A DNA stretch of 64,000 bases from Plazaster borealis (taxonomy: Eukaryota; Echinodermata; Asteroidea; Forcipulatida; Labidiasteridae): NCBI GenBank assembly GCA_021014325.1, contig CM037470.1:3127647-3191646 (forward strand), written 5' to 3'. Numbering within the stretch: the first letter of the stretch is position 1; every line of letters begins with the position of its first letter. The notes under the pieces are model-generated. The model did no database searches, had not been told where the DNA came from, and worked only from the letters and a program-made list of their open reading frames with translations. Shown in pieces: positions 22,570 to 33,356 of this stretch. The position numbers were made by a program, and so were the translations under genes.

Positions 22570-25500
22570 CTGAGAAAAAAGGAACATTTTCGTGATGTTA
22601 TAAGTGGTGTTGTCGACAGATGTATACAATATTAATCATGGTACGGCAATCATTGTAGTGTACCCTGTACATACAATGACAATTATAGCAATTATTCTCG
22701 TTTTGTCTTAAGGGCCCATACTACTTTTTTTTCTTCCCGCCTCATTCCGATTACAGTATTTTAAACAAGAGAAAAACAACATGGCCATATCATACAGGTC
22801 GGCAAAACTGTACATACTGGCTGAGCGGTCTAGTGCACCAGGCTCAAGTCCTGGTGGCTAAGTCATCGGGGTGTGGGTTTGAATCCCTGTCATGACCTTC
22901 GAGTACTTGAGCAAGACACTTATAATTGCTTCTCTTCACCCAGGAGCCTTCTTGGATAAACAACTTCATTCACTAAAACATGGCCTCTCATTTTATTCAT
23001 TGTAGGGGCCACAACTGCCCTGAAAGAGGCCCCTGAACATCAGTCACTGCATTGCAGCTTCTCACAATTAATAGTTGTTTATCAATTTGTCCATTTCAGG
23101 GGCCAATACCTTCTTCATCAGCAGAGGTACAAGGCCCCCAGACATGGATATCTTTAAAGATGATAAACTTACCAGTAAGGTGATCTCTCATTTTATTCAT
23201 TGCAGGGGCCATATCTTCCTTAGTGAGTGTCTTGGACCCAACAAGGCCCCTGAACATGTTGAATATGCCAAAGCCACTGGATTTGGATGACCTGTTGAAA
23301 AAATAAAATGAGTAAAAAATTACATGTAGGAAAATTAGAGCAACCAAACAATGTTCTTTATCCCTGATGCAAATTTAACATCTATTAAATTGTGCGGTAC
23401 CCACTGCTACAATATGGGATTCGAACTGCCTCTAGCCACTGGGCTACCTTGGTGGTCTAGTGGTTAGACATCTGCTCTATTTGTTAAGTATACTTTGTAG
23501 AATCGAATTGAAAGTTATTTTATCAGACTCAAAGGTATTATTATTCAATTGAAAAACACAAGACCGCCGGACTTGTTCGTTCATGAGTTGAATGGCCTGG
23601 GGTCGATTTCACAAAACTCATCCTAACTTAGGACTAGTCCTAGGCAATGCTAAGAGATAGGACTAGTCTTAAGTTAAGACCAGTACTTAAGACTAGTCCT
23701 ATCTCTTAACATTGCCTAGGACTAGTCCTAAGTTTGGAAGAGTTTTGTGAAATCGACCCCTGACACTTAAACTACTGGCCTCGGGCCTGGTGGTCAACGG
23801 TAAAATTTGAGCCCTGAAAGAGTTTTTTCTCCTCAAGTAATGAGTAACACCCGGTTCAGACAGGCCTAACCAAATTATTGAATGAAGTACATGAAAATTT
23901 GACGTCTGAAAGAGTTGGAGCGAATGGACGCACTGGAAGTCGAAAGAATGACTGTTGCAGTCGTTCGGCATGACTATGTAGCGTCTTGGTCTCAGACGTC
24001 GATCTTGTCATGAGCTGAACCTAATGTAAATGTTATGTTAAGTTCGCCTGTCTGAAACCGAAACTTATTTGGGTCGACCTAAAGTCGCTCCTGATCTATT
24101 TGGTTCGGCGCGACTCTGGGGCGCCTGTCTGAACCGGGTGTTAGAGACGCTCGCTTACTTGCTCCGGCTCGGCTGCTGGGTCTTGACATTCTCCTTCGAC
24201 TCAGTGACCTCCTCTTCTTCGTCCTCCCCTTCCTCCTCCTCCTCATCATCATCCTCCTCTTCACCGCTGGACTCATCGATATTCTGAAGATCGCCCGCCA
24301 TCGAACCAACCATGGCCATCTGACATCCAAAACCAAAATTGGAGATATTAACCTTTAAGAGACTTAAACGTATCGTACATGTTTGGTAATGACTCAAAAC
24401 AAATATTAGCATAAAAACTTACTTGGTAACAAGCACCGGAGAGCTGTTGATAGTATAAAACATTGTAGGAAACGACTCCCTCTGAAGTAACGTAGTTTTT
24501 GAAAAAGAGGTAATTTCTCACTAAAATATAAAAACTTCTTGCAAGAAGTTTTTATTCCTATCTGAAAGCACACAAATTTGTACAACAAGGGTGTTTTTTC
24601 TTTCATCATTTTCTTGCAACTTCGTTGACCAATAGAGCCCAAATTTTCACAGGCTTGTTATTTTATGCATATGTTGGGATACACCAAGTGAGAACATTGG
24701 TCTTCCACAATTTCCAAACGTGTCCAGTGCCTGTAAGCAACTCAATGAATGTGGTCCCCTGACCATTACCTTACCTGTTCCTCCAATGGGAACTTTCCGT
24801 TCATGCCGCCGTTTTCCCCGTCACCGCCCTTCTCGGCGCTGTAGTCCAGCCCGGCCATATCTTTAGTTGTCCCTCCGTTGGTCCATTGTCTTTTCTCCTT
24901 CCCCTTCTTCTTCTTGTCTTCGATCTTATTGACTTTCCTAAGACAGCGCAAATGACAAAAAAAAATTCCAGACTAAATAAATTTCCCCCGCATTCTAACA
25001 ACAAACATTTCCCACAAGAAGCAAAAATGTCTAACGGTGTAACACCGAAATGTTCGATTCGTTGGCAGTGTAGTTGGTTGCCTAAAAATTGCATGATAAA
25101 AAATAACTGTGCCCAATTTCAAAAAGCTGTTCTGCACAAAAAAACGCTTAGCAAAGAAAAATCTTGCCCTTAGCAGAAACAGGTTACCAGCCAAAATACC
25201 ATGTGATGTATATTGTTTGTGACTGCTTCCCTGTCAATATCTGCTTAGCAGAAAATTTTTCTAAGCATAATTTACTGCTTAACAGCTTTATAAAACTGGT
25301 CCCAGGTGTGACAAGGCACTTTTAGCTCCTTGGGGGATTGAAGAAGGGATTGAGGAGGGGTGGGTTCGAGTGGGGGGGGGACAACTTACGGTTTCTCCAC
25401 CACCTTCTTGGGCTTGGACTTATTGAAGAGACGTTCACGGTTCCTCATTATAGTCTCCTCATCCAGCCGCTTTTCCTCCTGGTCAGCTTTGGTCCCATTG

Positions 25501-28500
25501 GTGATAACCTGGGCAGGGGCTGGCTCTGGCTTCACAGCTGAAACGACACAGAAAGAAAAAAAAAGACTGCATGCAAGTGGTTGTGATTTACAATGTCCCT
25601 TCAGAGCCAGCATAGTTTATAAGGTTGTCATTTCGAATCATGTACCAGTGCTCGGCCATCTCTTACATTTACATAACTACGCAAAGCTTGCCACGAACCA
25701 TGTAGCAGATATGTAGCATTAAAGCAACTGTATCTAGTCCGAGGAAATCAAGTTTAACCCTAACTATGCTAAATGCAACAATATGCACCAAATGGTAATA
25801 GTTGTTGTAATCATCTGCATTTGGCAGTCAACTCAGATGTCATTCTTTGACTGAATTTGTTGCATTTAGCAGTCAAGTGACTTCGTATTGGTGTTGCATT
25901 TTGTTGTATTTGGCAGAGTTCATGGTCCCACATATTAGCCAAGTCACCAGTACACTTATGTGCATACTGTTGCATTTAGCAGGGCAAACACCCATGCTCA
26001 GTCCTAACACAAACAACATGCCTGCACAATGCAACAAAATCCTTCATTTTGTTGCATTTGGCATGGTTCTCATTTCAACTGTGTTGCATTCTGTTGTATT
26101 TGGCAGGGTATGTAGAGGGACCCTAATGGGGGTTAGGGTTAAGCAGTCACTAAAATTTAAGCAAGTCATTATTCAAATCTAAATCACAAATGGCTCCAGA
26201 CCGCAAAGTCAAAATTTATTTTGTTCAGTCTCACCTGCTTTCTTGGCTTTGTTGGTTTTATTTTTTTCCTCTTTCTTGGGTTCAATCATCATGGAAGCAA
26301 TAGTTTTCTTGGACTTCTGGGACTCCTCAAATGTCCGCATCTGCCACATCAAATTGGAAAATCGACAAAATATTGGATTGGAACTATTTTGGGTTCTAAT
26401 AATAACTGTAACCAGTGCTTATTAAAGCTCTTAATCTACGCCTGAAGGACGTCTCAATGCGCTCATTATTGTTTACGACAGTCATGTAGAGCTATGTTTG
26501 AATTAAAGGTATAGTTCACGTTTGGTATTGACTCAAAACAAATATTAGCATAAAAATTTACTAGGTAACAAGCAATGGAGAGCTGTTGATAATATAAAAC
26601 ATTGTAGGAAACGACTCCCTCTGAAGTACCGTAGTTTTTGAGAAAGAGGTAATTTCTCACTAAAATAATAAAAACTTCTTGCAAGAAGTTTTTATTCCTA
26701 TCTGAAAGCACACAAATTTGTACAACAAGGGTGTATTTTCTGTCATCATTTTCTTGCAACTTCGATGACCAATTGAGCCCAAATTTTTACAGGCTTGTTT
26801 TTTTATGCATATGTTGGGATACACCAAGTGAGAACACTGGTCTTTGACAATTTCCAAACATGTTCAGTGCCTTTAAGAGACCCATACCCTTACAAGGTGA
26901 TGTGGTGCAATATGCAGTAAAACAGAATCACCGGTGCCAGCTTCGGAGCCAGAGTGAGCAAAAAGCCATAGCATGAACCCGTGACCCACAAATCACCGCA
27001 TCATACAGTCTTAATTCTTTACTTCATAAAATCCCTAATAATAATAATAATAATAATAAACAGTTTTTATATAGCGCAAAATAACAGTGAAGTCTCAAAG
27101 CGCTTTTGGAAAGTCAAGAGAGAAAAACCAAGACTGTAGGATACAAAATACAAATACAAAAAATTACAGAAAATACAGAAAGAACCACAAAATGGATACA
27201 ATGAAAAATATAAATTATTTCACAAAAAGATATGTCTTCAAAAAAGACTTAAACTGTTCTCGAGAGGAGCTTTCTTTTATATTATTAGGGAGTGAATTCC
27301 AGAGTTCAGGAGATGCAGTCATTTGACCCCCAATCAGTCATCCAATCCCCAATCAGTCATCCCATCCTATATCAGTCATCCAATCCCCAATCAGTCACCC
27401 AATCCCCAATCAGTCATTCAATCCCCAATCAGTCACCCAATCCCCAATCAGTCACCCAATCCCCAATCAGTCACTCAATCCCCAATCAGTCATCCAATCC
27501 CCAACCAGTCACCCAATCTCCAACCAGTCACCCAATCCCCAATCAGTCATCCAATCCCCAATCAATCGTCCAATCCCCAATCAGTCATCCAATCAGTCAC
27601 CCACCTGTTTCCCCATCTTAGCCTTGTCCCTATTTTCCCTCTCCGCCATCTGCAGCACTCGTTGGAACTCATTGCCGAAGTCAAACTTTCCGAACAAGCT
27701 CCCGATCTTTAAATCCTCTTTGTATTTATCCCGGAACTCGAGGTGGATGTCGTCGATAAATTTATCCACGTAGGAGAGCGAGAGAATTTTTTGGTACGCG
27801 ACCTGTGAGGATCGAGAAGAGTAATTAACATATTAACTCCGACCCTTCCCAAAATCCAAAATCCTCTTCAGGAAGTAGGGAGGATTTGGGAGGATTGAGG
27901 ACTACAGGCCCAAATAACAAATGCATCATTGGGCCAGGCATATATGTGATGCGATCAAGCAAACTGAGTTGTTTGTCGACCCAGGTAATTTTTAATTTTT
28001 GTATACATGTACATTTGAAAAGAGCATAATCTATGCTTTAATACTGTTTAAACCCCATGTTAATACCACCTTTGGTTCAAATGTTTTGAAAGTAGAAACA
28101 CCAAGAGATGCGAGAGAACGAAGCTGAGAAAAGGGGGTTTAATGTCGAGTTGTTTATTGAAACTACATCGGCACATTTTCTTTCAATGCTAATTTTAACC
28201 CCTTTTTGATGTTAGTTATCAGAAAGGAAGTTGCCGATATAAAATAAGATCTTACTGATATTTCCGACAAACGACTCATTTAGCTTGATCAATCACATAT
28301 GTATCAATCTTATCCAAACCCTTTGGTTTGTCGTAATAATATCTTAAAATATCTTTCAATTGTGTCGAGTATTCTGAAGCTAACTTAAAACCATAAAACA
28401 AAATTAATGAGATATTTTCTTAGTGTTTGTTCATATAAAAACAGTTAACAATTAACATGTACTGTACATTGTAGAAAATTCTCTTTCTCATTGTAAAAAA

Positions 28501-30732
28501 AATGCTGGTCCAGTAAATATTGTAACCCAACAAGCCCTGTGGTCTTGTGGATTTTTCCACTAAATTCGAGCACTGGAGTTGGATTTCGTTACTTCATAGT
28601 AAATCAATCAATCAAGGGAGTTGGGGCTTAAAATAATGACTTTATTCACACTACACTTAACTTTGGTTGTGAAATTCTAAACAAATAAAAAAAAAAAAAT
28701 TTTTTTGCTTTTCAGCCAAAATGTGCGCGTATCAGCACGCAAATCGCGTGTATCGGCTTGATACGCTAGCTTATGCATCGGGAGAACCCTGGGGTCAATT
28801 GTTGTGTTTTATTTTGGCTGACTTTCTGACTATTCAACCCACCCATTGAGGAAACCAAAAATGTGAGAGTAAGTTCCAACCACCCCAGGCCTGCAAAAAT
28901 CAAACAGTGGTTTTGTTGGAATTTGGATGGTTTAGTCCTGTGAAGAGTACCCACTAAATCACAGTCCAGAAGCACAGGACCTGTTGGAGTATGATGGGTT
29001 GTGTACTGTTCCAGTACATAAACTGTTGGAGTATGATGGGTTGTGTACTGTTCCAATAAGTAAACTGTTGGAGTATGATGGGTTGTGTACTGTTCCAAAA
29101 AGTAAACTGTTGGAGTATGATGGGTTGTGGAAGCTTTCTAGGTAGAAATGCTTAGGGGTTAGGGTTACCTAAGGAAACCAAAAATGTGATCAAAAATGTG
29201 AGAGTAAGTTCCTTTTAAATGTAATTCATCCCCGGCTTACTGTACTGTACTTCTAAAGGGGGAAGTTAATACTTACAACAAAAATGAGTTCGAACTCGTT
29301 GTCTAGTTTGTATTTCAGGGTTAAGGACTCATGGTTGAATGTGTCTGCCCCTCCACGCTCCTGTGAATAATCAAAATAATCAATGAGGAAGATGATCAAC
29401 ATGATTTGATTATTAAAGGCAGTGGACACTATTGGTAATTACTCAAAATAATTATTAGCATAAAACCTTACTTTGTAACGAGTAATGGGGAGCTGTTGAT
29501 AGTATAAAACATTGTGAGAAACGGCTCCCTCTGAAGTAACGTAGTTTTCGAGTAGGAAGTAATTTTCGACGAATTTGATTTCGAGACCTCAGAATTAGAA
29601 TTTCAGGTCACGAAATCAAGCATCCGAAAGCACACAACGTCGTGTGACAAGGGTGTTTTTTCTTTCATTATTGTCTGCAACTTCGACGACCAATTTAGCT
29701 CAAATTTTCACACACATGTTATTTTATGCATTGTTGAGATACATGTACACCAAGAGAGAAGACTGGTCTTTGACAATTACCAATAGCATGAATAGTGTCC
29801 AGTGTCTTTAAAGAGGCAGGCCTGGAATTACACGGAGGCCATGTAGGCCATGGCCTCTGTTGCCCCTGGTCTTGGCCTTGGTGCCCCTTCAAATGTTTTC
29901 CATAGACTTTTTCAAATGGAAGTGCCCTTTGCAAAATGAAATGGCCTTGCCCCTCTCAAAGGCAGGGTGTACTTACTTGGTACTGGAGAGCTGTTGATAA
30001 TATAAAACATTGTTTAAAACGACCCCCTTTGAAGAATTTTTCACCCAAACATTTGAATCTGAGAAGCCTTTCTCGAGCATCTGAAAGCACACACTTCTAT
30101 GCAACACGGGTTGTGTTTTCTTTCGTTATTTTCTTGCAACTATTTCAACAACAATGATATAATATTACGACATCTGATACTTCAAAACGATTAGGGAACA
30201 TGGTTTGGGAAAAAAAGAAAGATATATCATTGAATGACTGATATATTTTTCTTTTCCTTCCTCACCATTAGACCATATTTTTAATTTAAAAAAACTAGAC
30301 TACTTTTATTTTAAAGAGAAAACCATTGATCCCACATTCATTTTTCCTTGATTTTTACAGCACTTGATGAGGCCTCTCTCCTGTCATCTGACCATAGTGA
30401 ATGATGTTGCAGACAAATTCGGCATTTTTTACACCGCCAATTAATAAATCAAATGCAGGCGGAACTTTATGATTACGATCATATACAGAGCACGCAACAC
30501 CAGTCCGTGGTGCATTTGTACACACGATTCTTGGCCATATGGATTGATGGCAAAAACCTCATCACACGGCATTTTTGTAATACAAAAATCTTGAAATTGA
30601 ACAAATTCCAATTACCTGTAAGATGACACTCTTGATCAGGGCGTTCACAGATGATCCCAGGCCCTGGCATGTTCCCTGGAAGTACCACAGAACGATGCCA
30701 CCCTTACTAAAAATAGTAAAAAGGTCTAACAT
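18614..30732 (-). CDS. SRPRA: Signal recognition particle receptor subunit alpha (14 exons, complete)
   Basis: Exons: 30616-30732, 29277-29360, 27605-27802, 26235-26340, 25390-25537, 24775-24937, 24159-24319, 23173-23291, 22483-22569, 21943-22115, 20244-20457, 19967-20052, 19272-19448, 18614-18742. The sum is 1962 bases, 653 residues plus stop, close to the 638 of human SRPRA. All introns are GT-AG and every phase agrees. The protein opens [18 protein letters not shown], as in vertebrates. Domains in order: SRX domain that binds SRPRB (about 1-135), a charged Lys-rich and acidic linker (about 170-330), then the NG GTPase domain. The P-loop is GVNGVGKST (440-448), DTAGR is at 535-539, TKFD at 603-606, and the C-terminus reads VVNALLKA. 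It is the SRP54-homologous GTPase docking ribosome-SRP complexes on the ER membrane. Introns carry many MITEs, but no exon is broken. Confidence 0.96.
18890..19246. mobile_element. Family A MITE, left end worn
   Basis: The interior (cattttcgagatatcg-like, gagcggttatgtccacgcag) matches 16947-17332, and the right end is ataccctccctttaa. It lies in the last SRPRA intron. Confidence 0.6.
20492..20693. mobile_element. Long-palindrome MITE (family D)
   Basis: 20529-20608 and 20610-20689 are reverse complements with few mismatches; the ends are caagtgtggtttgcggagac and gtctccgcaaaccacacttg. A related, non-palindromic copy is at 33173-33356. Confidence 0.8.
20699..21118 (-). mobile_element. tRNA-Ser-derived SINE, near full length
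   Basis: On the minus strand the head reads gtcgtggccgagtggataag (box A) and gggttcgaatccc (box B), spaced as in a long-variable-arm tRNA such as tRNA-Ser. A body of about 300 bp follows, with the tail gcgctatataagaactgc and (ATT)n at 20699-20720. Other copies in this window are 38879-39329, 5013-5115, 22222-22447 and the broken copy at 40128-40990. Confidence 0.82.
21189..21325. mobile_element. Family C MITE
   Basis: It begins aggcctggaattacacggag with the ttggtgccccttcaaaac core. It is in an SRPRA intron. Confidence 0.6.
21458..21588. mobile_element. Family G MITE
   Basis: It begins gggatcgatttcacaaagag with agattgatcttaactg. It closely resembles 51812-51963 inside. Confidence 0.6.
22222..22447 (+). 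mobile_element. SINE fragment, variant 3' end
   Basis: It lacks the tRNA head. The body motif cataaagccgtaggtcatgtg and cttatcgctaagagaagggg match the other SINE copies. It then ends aaggtgttgtattatggttg, shared with 40128-40200. It lies in the SRPRA intron between exons 9 and 10. Confidence 0.65.
22817..22935 (+). mobile_element. tRNA-like SINE head, different family
   Basis: The sequence ctggctgagcggtctagtgc has a box A shape and gggtttgaatccctgtcatg a box B, followed by cgagtacttgagcaagacac. It resembles tRNA-Leu/Ser heads but no tRNA cloverleaf closes. It lies in an SRPRA intron. Confidence 0.5.
23173..26340 (-). CDS. SRPRA: SRPRA exons 4-8: charged linker and start of N domain
   Basis: Exon 4 opens [13 protein letters not shown], conserved in the family. 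Exon 5 is Pro/Ala/Lys-rich. Exon 6 contains [12 protein letters not shown]. Exon 7 contains an unbroken acidic run of about 19 residues ([21 protein letters not shown]). Exon 8 begins the N domain with [19 protein letters not shown]. The linker is expected to be disordered; in the family its basic stretches contact the ribosome and SRP RNA. Confidence 0.9.
23599..23760. mobile_element. Family G perfect-ended palindromic MITE
   Basis: It begins ggggtcgatttcacaaaact and ends ttttgtgaaatcgacccc; the whole 162 bp folds back on itself. Related ends occur at 21458-21588, 51812-51963 and 60190-60325. Confidence 0.75.
23845..24143. mobile_element. TIR element of 299 bp with perfect 21-bp ends
   Basis: The left end taacacccggttcagacagg and the right end cctgtctgaaccgggtgtta are exact reverse complements over 21 bp. 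GAG flanks both sides (possible 3-bp target duplication). It has no coding capacity. It ends 15 bp from SRPRA exon 7. Confidence 0.82.
24354..24736. mobile_element. Family A MITE
   Basis: It shares cgtttggtaatgactcaaaa, the cttcttgcaagaagtttttat hairpin and acgtgtccagtgcct with 26503-26876 and 40573-40936. It lies in an SRPRA intron. Confidence 0.7.
25107..25304. mobile_element. Family B MITE
   Basis: Its ends are tgtgcccaatttcaaaaagc and taaaactggtcccag. The centre carries accagccaaaataccatgtg. It lies in an SRPRA intron. Confidence 0.65.
26503..26876. mobile_element. Family A MITE with TTAA edges
   Basis: It begins ttaaaggtatagttcacgtt and ends atgttcagtgcctttaa. It contains the 10-bp hairpin aacttcttgcaagaagtt at its centre. 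Confidence 0.75.
27033..27310 (-). mobile_element. 5'-truncated CR1/L2-type LINE 3' end
   Basis: The minus strand reads [19 protein letters not shown] then [11 protein letters not shown] and a stop, the usual C-terminus of L2/CR1 reverse transcriptases. A short 3' UTR follows, ending gcgctatataaaaactg and an (ATT)n tail at 27036-27058. It lies in SRPRA intron 3 beside a 19-bp tandem array. Confidence 0.75.
27313..27603. repeat. Minisatellite, 19-bp unit, about 15 copies
   Basis: The unit is cccaatccccaatcagtca with variants. It ends at the SRPRA exon 3 donor, so the first intron bases on the minus strand (gtgggtgactgattgg) are repeat sequence. Confidence 0.9.
27605..30732 (-). CDS. SRPRA: SRPRA exons 1-3: SRX domain
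   Basis: Exon 1 (30616-30732) holds the start and ends [11 protein letters not shown]. Exon 2 (29277-29360) encodes [19 protein letters not shown]. Exon 3 (27605-27802) encodes [19 protein letters not shown] and ends KMGKQ. All three are phase 0. Together they form the longin-like SRX fold that binds the small GTPase SRPRB at the ER. The exon 3 donor lies at the edge of a 19-bp tandem array. Confidence 0.93.
28981..29130. repeat. Minisatellite, 42-bp unit, 3.5 copies
   Basis: The anchor ctgttggagtatgatggg occurs at 28981, 29023, 29065 and 29107. It is in SRPRA intron 2. Confidence 0.88.
29413..29811. mobile_element. Family A MITE with TTAA edges
   Basis: It begins ttaaaggcagtggacactat and ends tgtccagtgtctttaa. 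It is 399 bp, in an SRPRA intron, with a family C element directly next to it. Confidence 0.75.
29817..29962. mobile_element. Family C MITE
   Basis: It carries aggcctggaattacacggag and ttggtgccccttcaaatg. It sits directly next to the family A copy ending at 29811. Confidence 0.65.
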
Positions 30733-30950
30733 CTCGGCTACTTTTACTGGCAATTCGTGGGCCAGATTATGATTTCTGCTGTGTATTTATTTTACGCTGG
30801 TATTTCGCAACTCAGCATTGCATGGTGCGCATAGAAATGGAACGCGTGGGGAATTCCTCGTGTGTGTACCAGCTAGAAATAAGACGACGTCACCCGGATA
30901 TTACCGACGGATGTTTTATGATGTATTAAAAGGCTCCTGTTTTAATCTAA
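30733..30950 (-). promoter_or_regulatory. Likely promoter/5' UTR region of SRPRA
   Basis: A CRE-like gacgtcac occurs at about 30886-30893, about 155 bp upstream of the SRPRA ATG. No TATA box is evident. This is inference from position. Confidence 0.25.
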
Positions 30951-31165
30951 GTTGCCCCCGCATAAAACAGTCACAGAGGTTTGGTGGTTAGAAACAGTAT
31001 GGGCATTTTCCCCACTCCCGAATTGATGGCGTGGGGGGGGGGGGGGGTTAGGTCGGGACAGAGAAGTATCATGAACTTGGGTGTGATCCCTTTATACGGC
31101 AATTACAGGTTGAATGGCTTCTGACTGGCACCCCAAACAAAAATATTGACAAAAGACCTCCAACA

Positions 31166-31262
31166 TTAGGGCTAGATAGCTCAGTTGGTAGATTACCGGT
31201 ACATTACTCCAGAGATAGCAGGTTCAAGTCCCGCTCTAGTCAATTTTGCTTTGTTAAACCCA
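31166..31262 (+). mobile_element. tRNA-like SINE (second family)
   Basis: It reads gctagatagctcagttggta (box A) and gcaggttcaagtcccgctct (box B), followed by agtcaattttgctttgttaa. It lies just upstream of SRPRA, between that gene and BACE. Confidence 0.55.
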
Positions 31263-31560
31263 AGTTTATTTATTTCATTTGGAATCCCTGCCCCCCCCCC
31301 AAAAAAAAAAGCAGAACAAGACAGAATATACCATTTTGCCACCGATGTTCTTAGGACTGCACGGCTGGACATGCGCAAATGTTTATCAGACACCCTTATC
31401 TTTATCAGCAAACAAAAAAATTATAAAAATAAATTCAACTAAGTACATAAAGACTCCCGACCTTTTACAAAGCGCATTACATGCCTCGTTTATTCAATCT
31501 TCCCTTTCTTAATATGAAACACAAGTCGATTTACAATGTTTTACTCTATTTATAGTTTCC

Positions 31561-31920
31561 TTAAAGGAACATTACAGAATTGGTTTTTGCTAACTGGCAG
31601 TGTAAGCACTTTATATAATCCACCATATACATAAACTGACAAACCTGTAGAAGTTTGAGATCGATCGGCCATCTGGGTCACGAGAAAATAGTGAAAAACC
31701 GATTACACATTTGCATGTGTTATACAATGCATGAATAAAACGCTCATGAGCGATAAACTCCAATCGGAAATTAGTTTTATTTCTCATCAAATATGGCATT
31801 TCAGACAGAAATATTTCTAGGGATGTTTTCTACTATCATCATCATTAGACCGTGTAAGTTTTATGTAAATCTGTGATCATAAAGAAAATTTTAATTACCA
31901 GTTCTGTAACGTTCCTTTAA
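31561..31920. mobile_element. TTAA-flanked MITE (family A2)
   Basis: This is a 360-bp element with ends ttaaaggaacattacagaat and ctgtaacgttcctttaa. It matches the reverse complement of 15948-16311 along its whole length with few differences. Confidence 0.8.
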
Positions 31921-32036
31921 CTATGAAGGAACCACTGATGTTTACATATTTATCAGTGGTTTTTTTTAATAATCTGAGAATAGAAAAAATAAATACATAA
32001 CAATTATGCTATTGACAAATGCATGATTGAAGGGAG

Positions 32037-32420
32037 CAGGTTAGGGTATACCTTTGCGAATTATTCCAAAAAATAATGACCATAAAACTTAATAAAGACC
32101 ACTAGAGAGCTGTTGATATTATAAAACATTGTTAGAAACGGCACCCTTTGAAGTAATATAGTTTTAGAGAAAGAGGTAATTTTTCACCCAACTATTTGAA
32201 ACTGAGAAAGGCTTCAGACATGAAGCCTTTCTAAGGCATCTGAAAGCACACAATTCTATGCAACAAGGGTTTTTTTCGGTTTTTTTTCATTATTTTCTTG
32301 CAACTTCGATGACCAATTGAGCCCAAATTTTCACAGGTCTGATATTTGTATGCATGTGTTGGGGCACCCATGTGAGCATACTGGTCTTTGACAATTACCA
32401 AAAGTATACCCTGCCTTTAA
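32037..32420. mobile_element. Family A MITE
   Basis: It shares the gagagctgttgatattataa and cttgcaacttcgatgaccaa blocks and ends ataccctgcctttaa. It is intergenic between SRPRA and BACE. Confidence 0.65.
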
Positions 32421-32862
32421 AAAATAAACTAAAATGGTCACAATTAGGAATGCAATTAGTAATTACAAATGATGATTCTAATTTTACCAAAAAGGAACCC
32501 AACTAATCTGGTTACATTGATTTGAAAAGAGGTAACAAAATAATCGGGTTATGCTTTTATTGTTTGACCTCTGACACCATTCGTTCAACCAAATTTACGC
32601 AAAAACAAGAATTGCGCGCATACTGCCGGGCAGATTCCTATAAAGGGGAAATAGTAATGGGAGACTTTTGAGATAATAGCGGGCGTCCCAAAAATCGGTC
32701 CTTTTTGTACCGAGGCGCATTTTGACGACCCAAACCAGAAATATGCTCTTGAGGTTCGGTTATTGGTTAATCATTTTCACGTGTTCAGTTCAACCGCAGG
32801 GACGCAGCTGTTCCGACCAAACCATAAACGAGTTGTTAACAAAAAATTGTCAATGTATTCTT

Positions 32863-33172
32863 TTAAAGCACATGTATAACATTGGTAATTTTCAAAGAAA
32901 TAACAAGCCTGTGAAATTTAAAGCTCAATCGGTCTTCAGAGTCGTGAGAAAACAGTGAAAACCCCCATTAAATGTTTTCACTGATTTTAAACATCGGGTT
33001 TTGGACAAGCGATATAAAATCTACTTGTTTTAATCCTTTCCTAAAACATTTCAAGCAAAATTATTTCAATGGAGGGTTTCCACCATGACCATCTTTATAC
33101 ACCATGTAAGTTATGTGCAAATCTGTGAACATTTATATTTTCAATCTTACCAATGTTGTACACACCTTTTAA
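32863..33172. mobile_element. Family A MITE
   Basis: It begins ttaaagcacatgtataacat and ends gttgtacacaccttttaa. It abuts a family D element at 33173. Confidence 0.65.
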
Positions 33173-33356
33173 GAGGGGTTTGAAACTTTGCATGGTGGGA
33201 GTACAATCAAGTGAGGTTTGCGGTGACACCAAATACATAAATCTCTTTTCTGACCAAACCGTAACCGAGTTGTTGGCTTGGTTAGGCTTGGCTTCAAGAT
33301 GGCAAATTCTACAAACTAACAACAAATTTCAACGGTTGTGGTGGTTCTGAGAAGAA
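33173..33356. mobile_element. Family D element, one arm
   Basis: It carries gggtttgaaactttgcatgg and aggtttgcggtgacacc, then ggtggttctgagaagaacaa, as in the left arm at 20.5 kb. Confidence 0.6.

Noticed and set aside
24069..24287. Plus-strand Ser-rich frame
   Set aside because: It is the antisense of the SRPRA acidic exon 7 and the adjacent TIR element.
27313..27603. Regularly spaced short repeats resembling a CRISPR array
   Set aside because: The units are directly adjacent without unique spacers, in a eukaryotic intron.
27292..27712. Plus-strand Ser/Pro/Asn/Gln repeat frames
   Set aside because: They come from the 19-bp minisatellite, and their right ends run antisense through SRPRA exon 3.
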